Positions 6,812-13,736 are shown, counted from the stretch's first letter. The stretch: 15,383 bases of DNA from Microbacteriaceae bacterium (GCA_022701925.1 JAKONM010000291.1:1-15383), one strand, 5' to 3'. Translations and numbers: made by a program. The notes: generated by a model not told the origin, from the sequence alone.

Positions 6812-6891
6812 ACGGATGAAGGAGCTCCGGTCCTCTCCGGCCCGGGGTTCGCTGCCCGGGAGCGCTCGGAGCGACGACCTCCTTCATCCGT
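6812..6891. repeat. 80-bp nested inverted repeat (REP-like or terminator)
   Basis: Perfect 13-bp arms ACGGATGAAGGAG (6812-6824) and CTCCTTCATCCGT (6879-6891) enclose a second stem CTCCG/CGGAG (6825-6829, 6867-6871) and a central CCCGGG/CCCGGG pair (6841-6846, 6855-6860). It begins 17 bp after the GNAT stop and ends 82 bp before the DHA2 exporter start. It could terminate the GNAT transcript. Its ends resemble those of the element at 13121-13165, which suggests a repeat family. Confidence 0.6.
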
Positions 6892-6973
6892 GCAGCCGGG
6901 CGGCGTCACCCGTGCGGCCGGGCGACGCGCCGGAGCGGGGAATGCGCGCCCGCAGGCGGGGGTTCGGGCAGCG

Positions 6974-8434
6974 GTGACCAGCGCGCCCATCACCCGCCGC
7001 GACGTGGGCCTGCGGTCCGAGCGCGGACCGATCCTGCTGGCGCTGATGCTCGCCACCGGGCTGATCGCCATCGACGCGACGATCCTGGCGACCGCGGTCA
7101 CCTCCGTCACCGAGGACCTGGGCGACTTCGCCAGCTTCCCGTGGCTGTTCTCGGTCTACTTGCTGGCCACCGCCGTCAGCGTGCCGATCTGGTCGAAGCT
7201 GGCGGACGTCGTCGGCCGCAAGCCGATGCTGCTGGCGGGCATCGGCCTGTTCCTGCTCGGCTCGATCCTGTGCGGCGCCGCGCCGTCGATGACGGCGCTG
7301 ATCGTGTTCCGCGCGGTGCAGGGCCTGGGCGGCGGCGCGATCATGCCGATCTCCATCACGGTCGCGGGCGACATCTACACGATCGCCGAGCGGGCGAAGG
7401 CGCAGGGCTACCTGGCCAGCGTCTGGGCGATCTCGTCCGTGCTCGGCCCGACGCTGGGCGGCGTCTTCTCCCAGTTCGTGTCGTGGCGCTGGATCTTCTT
7501 CGTGAACATCCCCATCGCGGTCGTCGCCGCCGTGCTGGTGCAGCGCGGCTACCACGAGCACGCGGAGCGCACGCGGCACCGCATCGACTTCGCGGGTGCC
7601 GCGGTGCTGACCGTCGGGCTCACCGCGCTGCTGCTCGGGCTGCTGGAGGGCGGCACCGCCTGGCCGTGGGCGTCGTGGCAGAGCGCCGTCGCGTTCGGGG
7701 TCGCCGCGGTGTCGCTGGTCGTCTTCGTGCTGGTCGAGCGGCGGGCGCCGGAGCCGGTGCTGCCGCTCTGGGTGCTGAGCCGTCGGCTGCTGCTGACGAC
7801 GACCCTGATCAGCGCCGGGGTCGGCGTCGTGATCACCGGCCTGACCTCGTTCGTCCCGAACTACCTGGAGCGCTCCGCGGGCGCCCCGCCGCTGCTGGCC
7901 GGGCTGGCGGTCGCCGCCATCACGCTGGGCTGGCCGGTCGCCGCGTCCAACGCCGGCCGCCTGTACCTGCGGGTCGGCTTCCGCCCCACGGCGCTGGTCG
8001 GCTGCGCGCTCGCCGTGCTCGGCGCGGTGCTGCTGACGGTCACCGCACCGCTCGCTTCGGTGCTGCTGGTCGCGGTCGCCTGCCTGATCACCGGACTGGG
8101 CCTGGGCCTGGTCGCGACGCCCACCCTGATCGCCGCGCAGTCGTCCATCGGGCACGGCGACCGCGGCGTCGTCACCGGCACCAACGTGTTCGCCCGCTCG
8201 ATCGGCTCGGCCGTCGGCGTCGCGGTCTTCGGCGCCGTGTCGAACGGGGTGCTCGCGGCGCAGGCCGGGCGGCCGGTCGGGGAGGCCACCGCCGTCGCGA
8301 CCCAGGCGGTGTTCCTGGGCACCGTGCTGGCCGGCGTGCTGGCGCTGGTGATCGCGGTGCTGATGCCGCAGGTGCGGCCGGACGGCTCGGTCGTCGCGCG
8401 GCGGGTCGAGGGCCTGGAGGGGGCGTCCGCGTGA
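6974..8434 (+). CDS. DHA2-family MFS multidrug exporter (EmrB/QacA-like)
   Basis: This 486-residue protein has the size and motifs of a 14-helix DHA2 drug/proton antiporter in the cytoplasmic membrane. IAIDATILATAVTSVTEDLG (31-50) is the helix-1 motif D1. KLADVVGRKPML (75-86) is motif A in the loop between helices 2 and 3. FRAVQGLGGGAIMP (112-125) is motif B with its conserved Arg, and GPTLGGVFSQFVSWRWIFFV (158-177) is motif C plus the following conserved WRWIF segment. Drug specificity cannot be read from sequence. The start is uncertain: GTG at 6974 has no good Shine-Dalgarno or -10 box, and an in-frame GTG at 6890 would overlap the upstream hairpin. The stop overlaps the mazG start by 4 bases (GTGA), implying translational coupling. 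No regulator gene sits beside it. Confidence 0.9.
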   Translation: MTSAPITRRDVGLRSERGPILLALMLATGLIAIDATILATAVTSVTEDLGDFASFPWLFSVYLLATAVSVPIWSKLADVVGRKPMLLAGIGLFLLGSILCGAAPSMTALIVFRAVQGLGGGAIMPISITVAGDIYTIAERAKAQGYLASVWAISSVLGPTLGGVFSQFVSWRWIFFVNIPIAVVAAVLVQRGYHEHAERTRHRIDFAGAAVLTVGLTALLLGLLEGGTAWPWASWQSAVAFGVAAVSLVVFVLVERRAPEPVLPLWVLSRRLLLTTTLISAGVGVVITGLTSFVPNYLERSAGAPPLLAGLAVAAITLGWPVAASNAGRLYLRVGFRPTALVGCALAVLGAVLLTVTAPLASVLLVAVACLITGLGLGLVATPTLIAAQSSIGHGDRGVVTGTNVFARSIGSAVGVAVFGAVSNGVLAAQAGRPVGEATAVATQAVFLGTVLAGVLALVIAVLMPQVRPDGSVVARRVEGLEGASA

Positions 8435-9074
8435 CCGACCCGGGCACCGACCTCGACCGGCTCGTCGCGGTGATGGCGCGGCTGCGCGGCCCGGGCGGCT
8501 GCGCGTGGGACGCGGAGCAGACCCACGAGTCGCTGGTGCGGTACCTGATCGAGGAGACGGCCGAGCTGGTCGAGGCCATCGAGACCGGCGACGCCGTCGC
8601 GATGCGGGAGGAGCTGGGCGACGTGCTCTACCAGGTGCTCTTCCACGCCGACCTCGCCGCCGCCACGCCGGGCGAGGGCTTCGACGTGCAGGACGTGGCG
8701 CGCGACACGACGCGAAGATGGTCGGCCGCCACCCCCACGTGTTCGGCGACGTGCAGGCGGTCGACGCCGACGCGGTCGTGGAGGTCTGGGAGGCGCAGAA
8801 GCGCCGCGAGAAGGCCGACCGCACCAGCGTGCTCGACGGCGTGCCGATGCAGATGCCGTCGCTGCTGCTGGCCGAGAAGCTGGTCGGCCGCGCCGCCCGC
8901 GCCGGCGTCGAGCTGCGGCCCGCCTCCGCCGCTCCGGCCGACGAGGAGGCCCTGGGCGACGCGCTGCTGGACGCGGTGGTCGCGGCCTCCGCCGCCGGTC
9001 TCGACGCCGAGCGCGCCCTGCGCGCCGCGCTGCGCCGCCTGGAGTCGACGATCCGCACGGCCGAGGCCGGCTGA
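8431..9074 (+). pseudogene. mazG: mazG nucleoside triphosphate pyrophosphohydrolase, interrupted by a one-base frameshift
   Basis: MazG hydrolyses NTPs to NMP and pyrophosphate and helps clear abnormal nucleotides. The N-terminal part (residues 1-94) carries GGCAWDAEQTHESLVRYLIE and the metal-binding motif E41-E42-x-x-E45 ... E61-x-x-D64 (EELGDVLYQVLFHADLA). After ACG at 8710-8712 the frame breaks; the family continuation, AKMVGRHPHVFGDV and EVWEAQKRREK, is found in the frame starting at 8712. Inserting one base (ACGACG-G-CGAAG) restores a 214-residue protein ending at TGA 9072. Read as written, the first frame has no stop until about 10651. GTG at 8431 overlaps the exporter's stop. Sequencing error, a real mutation and recoding are all possible; no slippery heptamer is visible at the site, so recoding is least likely. 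Confidence 0.88.
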
Positions 9075-9103
9075 GCCCGCCGGGGAGCCGGGAGGAGGGC
9101 CCC

Positions 9104-9209
9104 GTCGACCTCTGCCCTTCGCCCGGCTGTCGGAGGTCGAACGGCCGTCGACGACGCTGAGCGGCAGAGGCGACGCCTCGCCGCGTCGTCCTCGCCGCTG
9201 GGCGTCGTC
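9104..9209. terminator. Nested inverted repeats in convergent spacer (possible bidirectional terminator)
   Basis: The 151-bp spacer between mazG and the reverse-strand permease holds several stems. TCGACCTC (9105-9112) pairs with GAGGTCGA (9133-9140). GACGACGCTGAGCGG (9150-9164) pairs at 13 of 15 positions with CCGCTGGGCGTCGTC (9195-9209). A longer-range pairing is GTCGACCTCTGCC with GGCAGAGGCGAC (9163-9174). The stems exclude one another in part. No gene is seen here. Ending transcription from both sides is the simplest role. Confidence 0.45.
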
Positions 9210-9225
9210 TCGAGGACCGCACCGC

Positions 9226-10365
9226 TCAGGCGATGCGGCTGCCCTTCGCCAGGCGGCGGGCCGGCGTGCGCAGCGCTCGCGCGCCGGCCAGCAGGCACAG
9301 CGCGCCGAGCACCAGGTGGATCGCCAGCCCGACGAACCAGGTCGGCACCGTCTGCTCGACGATCTGGCGCTGGCTCGGCTGCGCGGCCGGCCGGTCGTTC
9401 GACGGGTTGCACTCGTCCGTCACCTGCTCCGTGGGCTGCACGATCTGCAGCGACCTCACGCCCGCCTTCACCGAGGTGAAGGAGTCGTCCGGGTAGCCCT
9501 CCGGGCTCCACCGCGAGGGCGTCGCGTCCGCCAGCACCACGTACGGGTTCGCCGCGAGCATCCACCAGACGCGGTCGTAGGTGGGCGACTGGCTCGTGCT
9601 GACCTGCGGGGCGTCGCAGACCGGGTTCACGACGTTCCCCTGGTCGTCGTAGGACGACTGGGAGTAGGGGGTGTAGGTGCTCGTCACCGTGCGGGGGAAG
9701 GCGAGCCCGGCCAGGCCGAAGGCGATCAGCGTGCCGACCGACAGCGCCGCGACGACCAGGTAGGTCGTGACCACCGAGAAGATCGGCCGCGGGATCACCG
9801 CGGACAGGCCGACGCCGACGGCGGCGATCACGCCGAGCTCGAGCACGGTCACCGCCAGCGCGGTCAGCACGACGCCGAGGTCCACGCCGCCCGCGACCAG
9901 CGCGATCAGCAGGAAGGGGGACGCGACGGCGAGGAACGCGAGCGCGGCGGTCCAGGCGGCCAGGAACTTGCCGAGCAGCAGCTGCCACGTGCCCACCAGC
10001 GTGATCTGGGTGGTCGCGAGGGTGCCCGCGTCGCGGTCGCCGTTGACGGCGGCGCCCGACAGCGCCGGGGTGACCAGCGTGCCGAGCAGCAGCACCAGGT
10101 AGACGACCACGGAGACGACCTGGTCGCCGCCCTCGCCGCCGAAGGCGCCCGCGGTGGCGAGCAGCAGCAGCGTGACCGCGGCCAGCACCAGCGCGGCGAC
10201 GCCGAGCAGCACGTACCAGGCGACGCTGCGCACGCGCTGCCGCAGCTCGAGGTCGACGACCGTGCCGACCATCAGCACCGAGTCCTTCACGGACGGCCCG
10301 CCCGGCCCCCGCTCCGGTCGCGCGGAGCCGTTCGGCGCGGGGTCCTGCAGCACGGTGCCGGTCAT
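9226..10365 (-). CDS. ABC-2 type exporter permease subunit
   Basis: This 379-residue membrane protein is the partner of the ATPase gene just upstream on the same strand. Hydrophobic segments lie at about 49-71, 85-105, 133-156, 163-190, 196-222 and 342-363, six in all, as in ABC-2 permeases. NGDRDAGTLATTQITLVGTWQLLLGKF (108-134, shown in part) is the typical conserved stretch of this family where the cytoplasmic loop contacts the ATPase. An unusual large polar segment (about 224-341) sits between the fifth and sixth helices, probably outside the cell, with two cysteines, Cys250 and Cys319. The segment MLAANPYVVLADATP (269-283) is often seen in NatB-like permeases. The ATG overlaps the ATPase stop (ATGA), so translation is coupled. 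The substrate is unknown. Confidence 0.88.
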   Translation of the reverse strand: MTGTVLQDPAPNGSARPERGPGGPSVKDSVLMVGTVVDLELRQRVRSVAWYVLLGVAALVLAAVTLLLLATAGAFGGEGGDQVVSVVVYLVLLLGTLVTPALSGAAVNGDRDAGTLATTQITLVGTWQLLLGKFLAAWTAALAFLAVASPFLLIALVAGGVDLGVVLTALAVTVLELGVIAAVGVGLSAVIPRPIFSVVTTYLVVAALSVGTLIAFGLAGLAFPRTVTSTYTPYSQSSYDDQGNVVNPVCDAPQVSTSQSPTYDRVWWMLAANPYVVLADATPSRWSPEGYPDDSFTSVKAGVRSLQIVQPTEQVTDECNPSNDRPAAQPSQRQIVEQTVPTWFVGLAIHLVLGALCLLAGARALRTPARRLAKGSRIA

Positions 10366-11276
10366 CGGGAGGCCTCCTCAGCCAGGGTCAGGAAGGTGCG
10401 CTCGAACTCGCCGGCGGCGGGCGCGAAGGCCGTGACCCGGACGCCCGCGGCGACCAGGCGGGCCAGCAGGTCGGCGGCGGCCTCCTCGTCGACCACGGGC
10501 ACCAGGCGCCCCTGGTGGTCCGCCGTCGCGCCCGACCCGGCCAGCGCCGCGTCCAGGGCGCGGTCGTCGACGGCCCGCACCCGCCACGTCCGGGTGCGGC
10601 CGCGCACCTCCGCCAGCCGGTCCGCGGCGACGGTGGAGCCGGCCTGCATGTAGACGGCGTCGTCGGCCATCTCCTCCAGCTCGGCCAGCACGTGGCTGGA
10701 GACGAGCAGCGTGCGGCCCTCCGCGGCCAGCCGGCGCACCAGCACGCGCAGCTCGACGCGCGCCTCCGGGTCCAGGCCGCTGGCGGGCTCGTCCAGCAGC
10801 AGCACGGAGGGGTCGTGCACCAGGGCGCGGGCCAGGCTCAGCCGCTGCTTCTGCCCGCGGGACAGCACGCGGGTGGGCCGGTCGGCCAGGTCCCCGAGGC
10901 CGACCAGGTCGATCAGCTCGCCCGCGCGACCGGCGGCCGCCGGCTTCGACATGCGGTGCAGGCGGCCCGTCAGCTCGAGGGTCGTCCGGCTGGTCAGCGA
11001 CGACCACGATCCCAGCACGTCGGGCATCCAGCCCATGCGGGCCCGCACGGCGCCGGGATCGGCGACCGGGTCCGCGCCGGCGATGCGGATGGTGCCCGCA
11101 TCGGGCGCCAGCAGCGTCGCGAGCATCAGCATCAGCGTCGTCTTGCCTGCGCCGTTCGGCCCGATCAGGGCGGTCACGCGGCCGGGGCGGGCGGTGAATG
11201 CGGCGTCCGCGACCGCGTGCGTGCGGCCGAAGGACCGCCGCACCCCGGTCACGACGATGCCGTCGGAGTCGTCCAT
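10362..11276 (-). CDS. ABC transporter ATP-binding protein (exporter type)
   Basis: The 304-residue protein is a complete ABC ATPase followed by a C-terminal extension. Walker A is GPNGAGKT (39-46), the signature is LSRGQKQRL (138-146), Walker B is VLLLDEP (158-164), the D-loop is SGLD (166-169) and the H-loop His is His195 in SSH. The last about 85 residues resemble the regulatory tail common in DrrA/NatA/CcmA-like exporters. It energises the permease encoded directly downstream with a 4-bp ATGA overlap. ATG at 11276 is chosen because the protein then starts a few residues before the first strand, and TACCGT lies 7 nt upstream on the reverse strand. The drug, lipid or antibiotic substrate cannot be inferred; no biosynthetic or regulatory gene is adjacent. 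Confidence 0.92.
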   Translation of the reverse strand: MDDSDGIVVTGVRRSFGRTHAVADAAFTARPGRVTALIGPNGAGKTTLMLMLATLLAPDAGTIRIAGADPVADPGAVRARMGWMPDVLGSWSSLTSRTTLELTGRLHRMSKPAAAGRAGELIDLVGLGDLADRPTRVLSRGQKQRLSLARALVHDPSVLLLDEPASGLDPEARVELRVLVRRLAAEGRTLLVSSHVLAELEEMADDAVYMQAGSTVAADRLAEVRGRTRTWRVRAVDDRALDAALAGSGATADHQGRLVPVVDEEAAADLLARLVAAGVRVTAFAPAAGEFERTFLTLAEEASR

Positions 11277-11283
11277 GCGGCAC

Positions 11284-11289
11284 ACGGTA
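11284..11289 (-). promoter_or_regulatory. Probable -10 box of ABC operon (TACCGT)
   Basis: On the reverse strand TACCGT fits TANNNT and ends 7 nt before the ATG at 11276. No Shine-Dalgarno lies between them, so the two-gene ABC transcript is probably leaderless. Confidence 0.55.
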
Positions 11290-11393
11290 GGGGCGGGCCG
11301 GCCGTCGCGGCATCCCTCCGCGGAGGGAGGACCGGTCGTTCCGCCGATGGATCCCCGGGCGTCGCAGGCCGTCCACCCGACAGGGGTCGGAAC

Positions 11394-11399
11394 TATCGT
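11394..11399 (+). promoter_or_regulatory. Probable -10 box of VOC gene (TATCGT)
   Basis: TATCGT is the best TANNNT match in the window and lies 6 nt before the ATG at 11406. The intervening CCCGAC has no Shine-Dalgarno character, pointing to a leaderless mRNA. Confidence 0.6.
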
Positions 11400-11405
11400 C
11401 CCGAC

Positions 11406-11816
11406 ATGGAGATCCTGTTCATCGCGGGCTTCGGCCCGATCACGCGCGAGCCCGCGGAGGGCCTGGCGTTCTGGCGCGACTCGTTCGGGCTGTCCTTCGA
11501 CGAGCTCGCACCCGACTACCACCACGCCCGCGGTCTGCAGGGGGCGAAGGCGTTCGGGCTGTGGCCGCTGCGCCAGGCCGCGGAGGCGACGTTCGGCGGG
11601 CCGGAGTGGCCCGCGGGCCGCCCGGTGCCGCAGGCATGGGTCGAGTTCGAGGTGGCCTCGCCCGAAGCGGTCGCCGCGGGCGAGGCCGAGCTGCGCGAGC
11701 AGGGCCACGAGCTGCTGGTCGCCGCGCGGCAGGAGCCGTGGGGCCAGTGGACCGCGCGCCTGCAGAGCCCGGAGGGGCTGCTGGTGGGCCTGTCGTACCT
11801 GCCTTCCTTCCACTGA
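11406..11816 (+). CDS. VOC superfamily protein (glyoxalase-like)
   Basis: The 136-residue protein shows the VOC pattern: an opening strand MEILFIAGFGPIT, then the GLAFWRDSFGLSF helix-strand (19-31), a middle WVEFEVASPEAVAAGEAEL (78-96), and the closing PWGQWTARLQSPEGLLVGL (111-129). The EPWGQ...SPEGLLVGL ending is typical of a small actinobacterial glyoxalase-like subgroup. It shares the AFWRD helix with the VOC protein at 3019-3396, but overall they look like separate subfamilies rather than a recent duplication. The biochemical role is unknown. The ATG at 11406 is supported by a TATCGT box 6 nt upstream. It lies 57 bp upstream of hisS on the same strand; hisS seems to have its own start signal. 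Confidence 0.85.
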   Translation: MEILFIAGFGPITREPAEGLAFWRDSFGLSFDELAPDYHHARGLQGAKAFGLWPLRQAAEATFGGPEWPAGRPVPQAWVEFEVASPEAVAAGEAELREQGHELLVAARQEPWGQWTARLQSPEGLLVGLSYLPSFH

Positions 11817-11861
11817 CGCGGCTCAGCACGCCGATCGAGGGGGAGGGGAGCGGCGCGCTGG

Positions 11862-11867
11862 GAGGAT
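11862..11867 (+). promoter_or_regulatory. Possible -10 box or Shine-Dalgarno of hisS (GAGGAT)
   Basis: GAGGAT lies 6 nt before the GTG at 11874, an arrangement nearly identical to that before the MFS gene at 1106. GGAGG at 11861-11865 with an 8-nt spacer is an equally good Shine-Dalgarno, so either mechanism is possible. Confidence 0.4.
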
Positions 11868-11873
11868 GGGGGC

Positions 11874-13103
11874 GTGGCAGCCACCGTCAACCCGCCCCGC
11901 GGCATGCGCGACCTCCTCCCCGCCGAGAAGGCGAAGCGCGAGCGCGCGCTCGCCGTGATCCGCGGCGTCTACCGCGCCCACGGCTTCGACGAGATCGAGG
12001 CGCCCGCGCTGGAGGAGTACGACCGGCTGCACGCCGGCCTCGGCGGCGACAACGAGAAGCTGTCGTTCAGCGTGCTGAGGCGGGGCATCGGGCCGGAGCA
12101 GCTGGCCGGCGCCGCGGACGTGGCCGCCGTCGCCGACCTCGGGCTGCGCTACGACCTCACCGTGCCGCTCGCCCGCTTCTACGCCACCAACCAGGCCGCC
12201 CTGCCGGCGGTGTTCCGGTCCGTGCAGATCGGGCCGGTCTGGCGCGCCGAGCGGCCGCAGAAGGGCCGGTACCGGCAGTTCGTGCAGTGCGACATCGACG
12301 TGCTGGGCGAGGCGGGGCCGCTGGCCGAGCTCGAGCTGATCGGGGCGACCTGGGCGGCGCTCGCCGCACTGGGCGTCGAGGGCGCCTCGGTGCGCATCAA
12401 CGACCGCCGCATCCTGACCCGGCTGCTGCAGACCTGGGGCGTGGCGGGCGACCGCGGGCAGCAGGCGCTGATCACGATCGACAAGCTCGACAAGATCGGG
12501 GTCGCCGGCGTGATCGGCGAGCTGGCCGAGCAGGGCGTGCCGACGGCGGGGCTCGACGCGGCGTTCGCGCAGCTGGCCGCCGCGGGATGGGACCTGCTGG
12601 TCGACCCGCCCGCCTGGCTGGACGCGGACGCCTACGGCGACCTGCTGGCGCTGCGCGACGCGCTGCCCGACCTGCCGCTGGTCTTCGACCCGACGCTGGT
12701 GCGGGGCATGGGCTACTACACGGGCACGATCTTCGAGATCGCGCACCCGTCCTCCTCCTCGTCGCTGGGCGGCGGCGGGCGCTACGACGGCATGATCGGC
12801 CGCTTCCTGGGGCGGCCCGTGCCGGCGGTCGGCTTCTCCATCGGCTTCGAGCGCATCCTCGACCTGCTGCCGCAGACGGAGGAGGACGCGCCGGCCACCG
12901 CGCTGCTGCACGACGCGGACGTGCCGCTGCCCGTGCTGCTGCGGGCCAAGCGGGAGGTGCAGCAGGAGGGCGGCCGGGTGCGCCTGGAGCGCGCGCGCAA
13001 GAACCGCAAGGCGCAGCTGGCCGCGCTGGCGGAGGAGGGCTTCACCCGCGTCGCGCAGGTGACCGCCGACGGCGCGGGCCCCGCCCGTCCGCTGGCGCGC
13101 TAG
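11874..13103 (+). CDS. hisS: Histidine--tRNA ligase (HisRS)
   Basis: HisRS charges tRNA-His. The 409-residue protein has class II motif 1 around GFDEIEAPALEEYD (37-50) and motif 2 as IGPVWRAERPQKGRYRQFVQ (119-138). The HisRS-specific HisA motif is LVRGMGYYTGTIFE (275-288) and HisB is GGGGRYDGM (299-307). Motif 3 is AVGFSIGFERILDLL (318-332). The QCDIDVLG that follows motif 2 differs from the QxGCEVFG form of E. coli HisRS and is nearer to the eukaryote- or Bacteroidetes-like form. After motif 3 only 77 residues remain, and they lack the usual anticodon-binding domain pattern; instead they read ALLHDADVPLPVLLRAK and VRLERARKNRKAQLAALAEE. GTG at 11874 gives the family-typical N-terminus NPPRGMRDLLPAE. 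Whether a second hisS exists cannot be seen. Confidence 0.95.
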   Translation: MAATVNPPRGMRDLLPAEKAKRERALAVIRGVYRAHGFDEIEAPALEEYDRLHAGLGGDNEKLSFSVLRRGIGPEQLAGAADVAAVADLGLRYDLTVPLARFYATNQAALPAVFRSVQIGPVWRAERPQKGRYRQFVQCDIDVLGEAGPLAELELIGATWAALAALGVEGASVRINDRRILTRLLQTWGVAGDRGQQALITIDKLDKIGVAGVIGELAEQGVPTAGLDAAFAQLAAAGWDLLVDPPAWLDADAYGDLLALRDALPDLPLVFDPTLVRGMGYYTGTIFEIAHPSSSSSLGGGGRYDGMIGRFLGRPVPAVGFSIGFERILDLLPQTEEDAPATALLHDADVPLPVLLRAKREVQQEGGRVRLERARKNRKAQLAALAEEGFTRVAQVTADGAGPARPLAR

Positions 13104-13120
13104 CCCGCGGGCGCCCTTCG

Positions 13121-13165
13121 CGGATCAGGAGTTCCGGGCGCTGGCGCGCAGGAGCGCCTGATCCG
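13121..13165. terminator. Inverted repeat between convergent hisS and yjbR-like genes
   Basis: CGGATCAGG (13121-13129) pairs with CCTGATCCG (13157-13165), and an alternative inner stem GGCGCT/AGCGCC can also form. The element fills most of the 74-bp spacer between the hisS stop and the stop of the reverse-strand gene, so it can act on both transcripts. Its ends resemble those of the repeats at 979-1076 and 6812-6891. Confidence 0.6.
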
Positions 13166-13177
13166 TGGAGGATGCGA

Positions 13178-13546
13178 TCAGCGCAGCAGGCGGGCGGGGG
13201 CGTGGCGGCGCCAGGAGGCGTCGAGCAGCTCGGCGACCTCGGTCCAGTCGGTGCGCTCGAGGTCGAGGTCCATGCCCAGCCAGCCGCGCGGCCCGAGGTA
13301 GGCGGGGAGGAAGAAGCGCGGGTCCTGCAGGCGGGCGGGCCGCTCGTCGTCGTCGACGTGCACGAGCACCGACCGCGGGTGCATGACCTTGCCCGGGTCG
13401 CGCGTGCCGCCGCCGTAGACCGCGAAGGCCGGTCGTCCGGGCACCGCGAACCAGGGCCGCCCGTGGCTCACGCGTTCCTCGGCCTCCGGCAGCGCGAGCG
13501 CCAGCGGGCGCAGGCGCTGCAGCACGGGGTCCTCCTGCTCGAACAT
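13178..13546 (-). CDS. MmcQ/YjbR family protein
   Basis: The 122-residue protein matches the small MmcQ/YjbR family (CyaY-like fold), annotated as DNA-binding although the role is not established. Typical features are LRPLALALPEAEERVSHGRP (12-31), the strand PAFAVYGGG (39-47), and the C-terminal PAYLGPRGWLGMDLD and DWTEVAELLDASWRRHAP stretches (81-95 and 100-117), which are the family hallmark. ATG at 13546 is preferred because GGAG lies 9 nt upstream and the family N-terminus fits. An in-frame ATG at 13591 would add 15 residues. The gene converges with hisS and diverges from eno. Nothing suggests a functional link to either. Confidence 0.85.
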   Translation of the reverse strand: MFEQEDPVLQRLRPLALALPEAEERVSHGRPWFAVPGRPAFAVYGGGTRDPGKVMHPRSVLVHVDDDERPARLQDPRFFLPAYLGPRGWLGMDLDLERTDWTEVAELLDASWRRHAPARLLR

Positions 13547-13678
13547 GATCGGGTGCTCCACCGCCGCCTCCGGCAGCAGTCCAGCACGCATCGGGCCCGT
13601 GGAGAAGGGCGAGCGGCGCGGGCGGTGCGGGGACCGTCGCCCGCCGGCAGCGGTCAGCGGGTGCCGCGCGCCCCTCAC

Positions 13679-13684
13679 TAGGCT
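13679..13684 (+). promoter_or_regulatory. Probable -10 box of eno promoter (TAGGCT)
   Basis: TAGGCT matches the actinobacterial TANNNT -10 pattern and lies 52 nt before the eno ATG. With a Shine-Dalgarno present before the ATG, this would give a leadered transcript with a 5' UTR of about 45 nt, in contrast to the leaderless genes elsewhere here. No convincing -35 box is seen. Confidence 0.45.
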
Positions 13685-13736
13685 TGCCTGCGGCCCGGCG
13701 GCGGCGTCGGGCGACACGCTCGAAGGGACCACCTGC

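Noticed and set aside
6890..6973. Upstream in-frame GTG at 6890 as the DHA2 exporter start
   Set aside because: It would overlap the inverted repeat and add a 28-residue Arg/Gly/Ala-rich tail with no family similarity. 6974 is preferred, though it also lacks a clear ribosome binding site.
8700..8720. Programmed -1 frameshift in mazG
   Set aside because: The site reads ACACGACGCGAAGATG, with no slippery heptamer, and I see no clear pseudoknot or stem just downstream. MazG is not known to use recoding. A one-base deletion or sequencing error is simpler.
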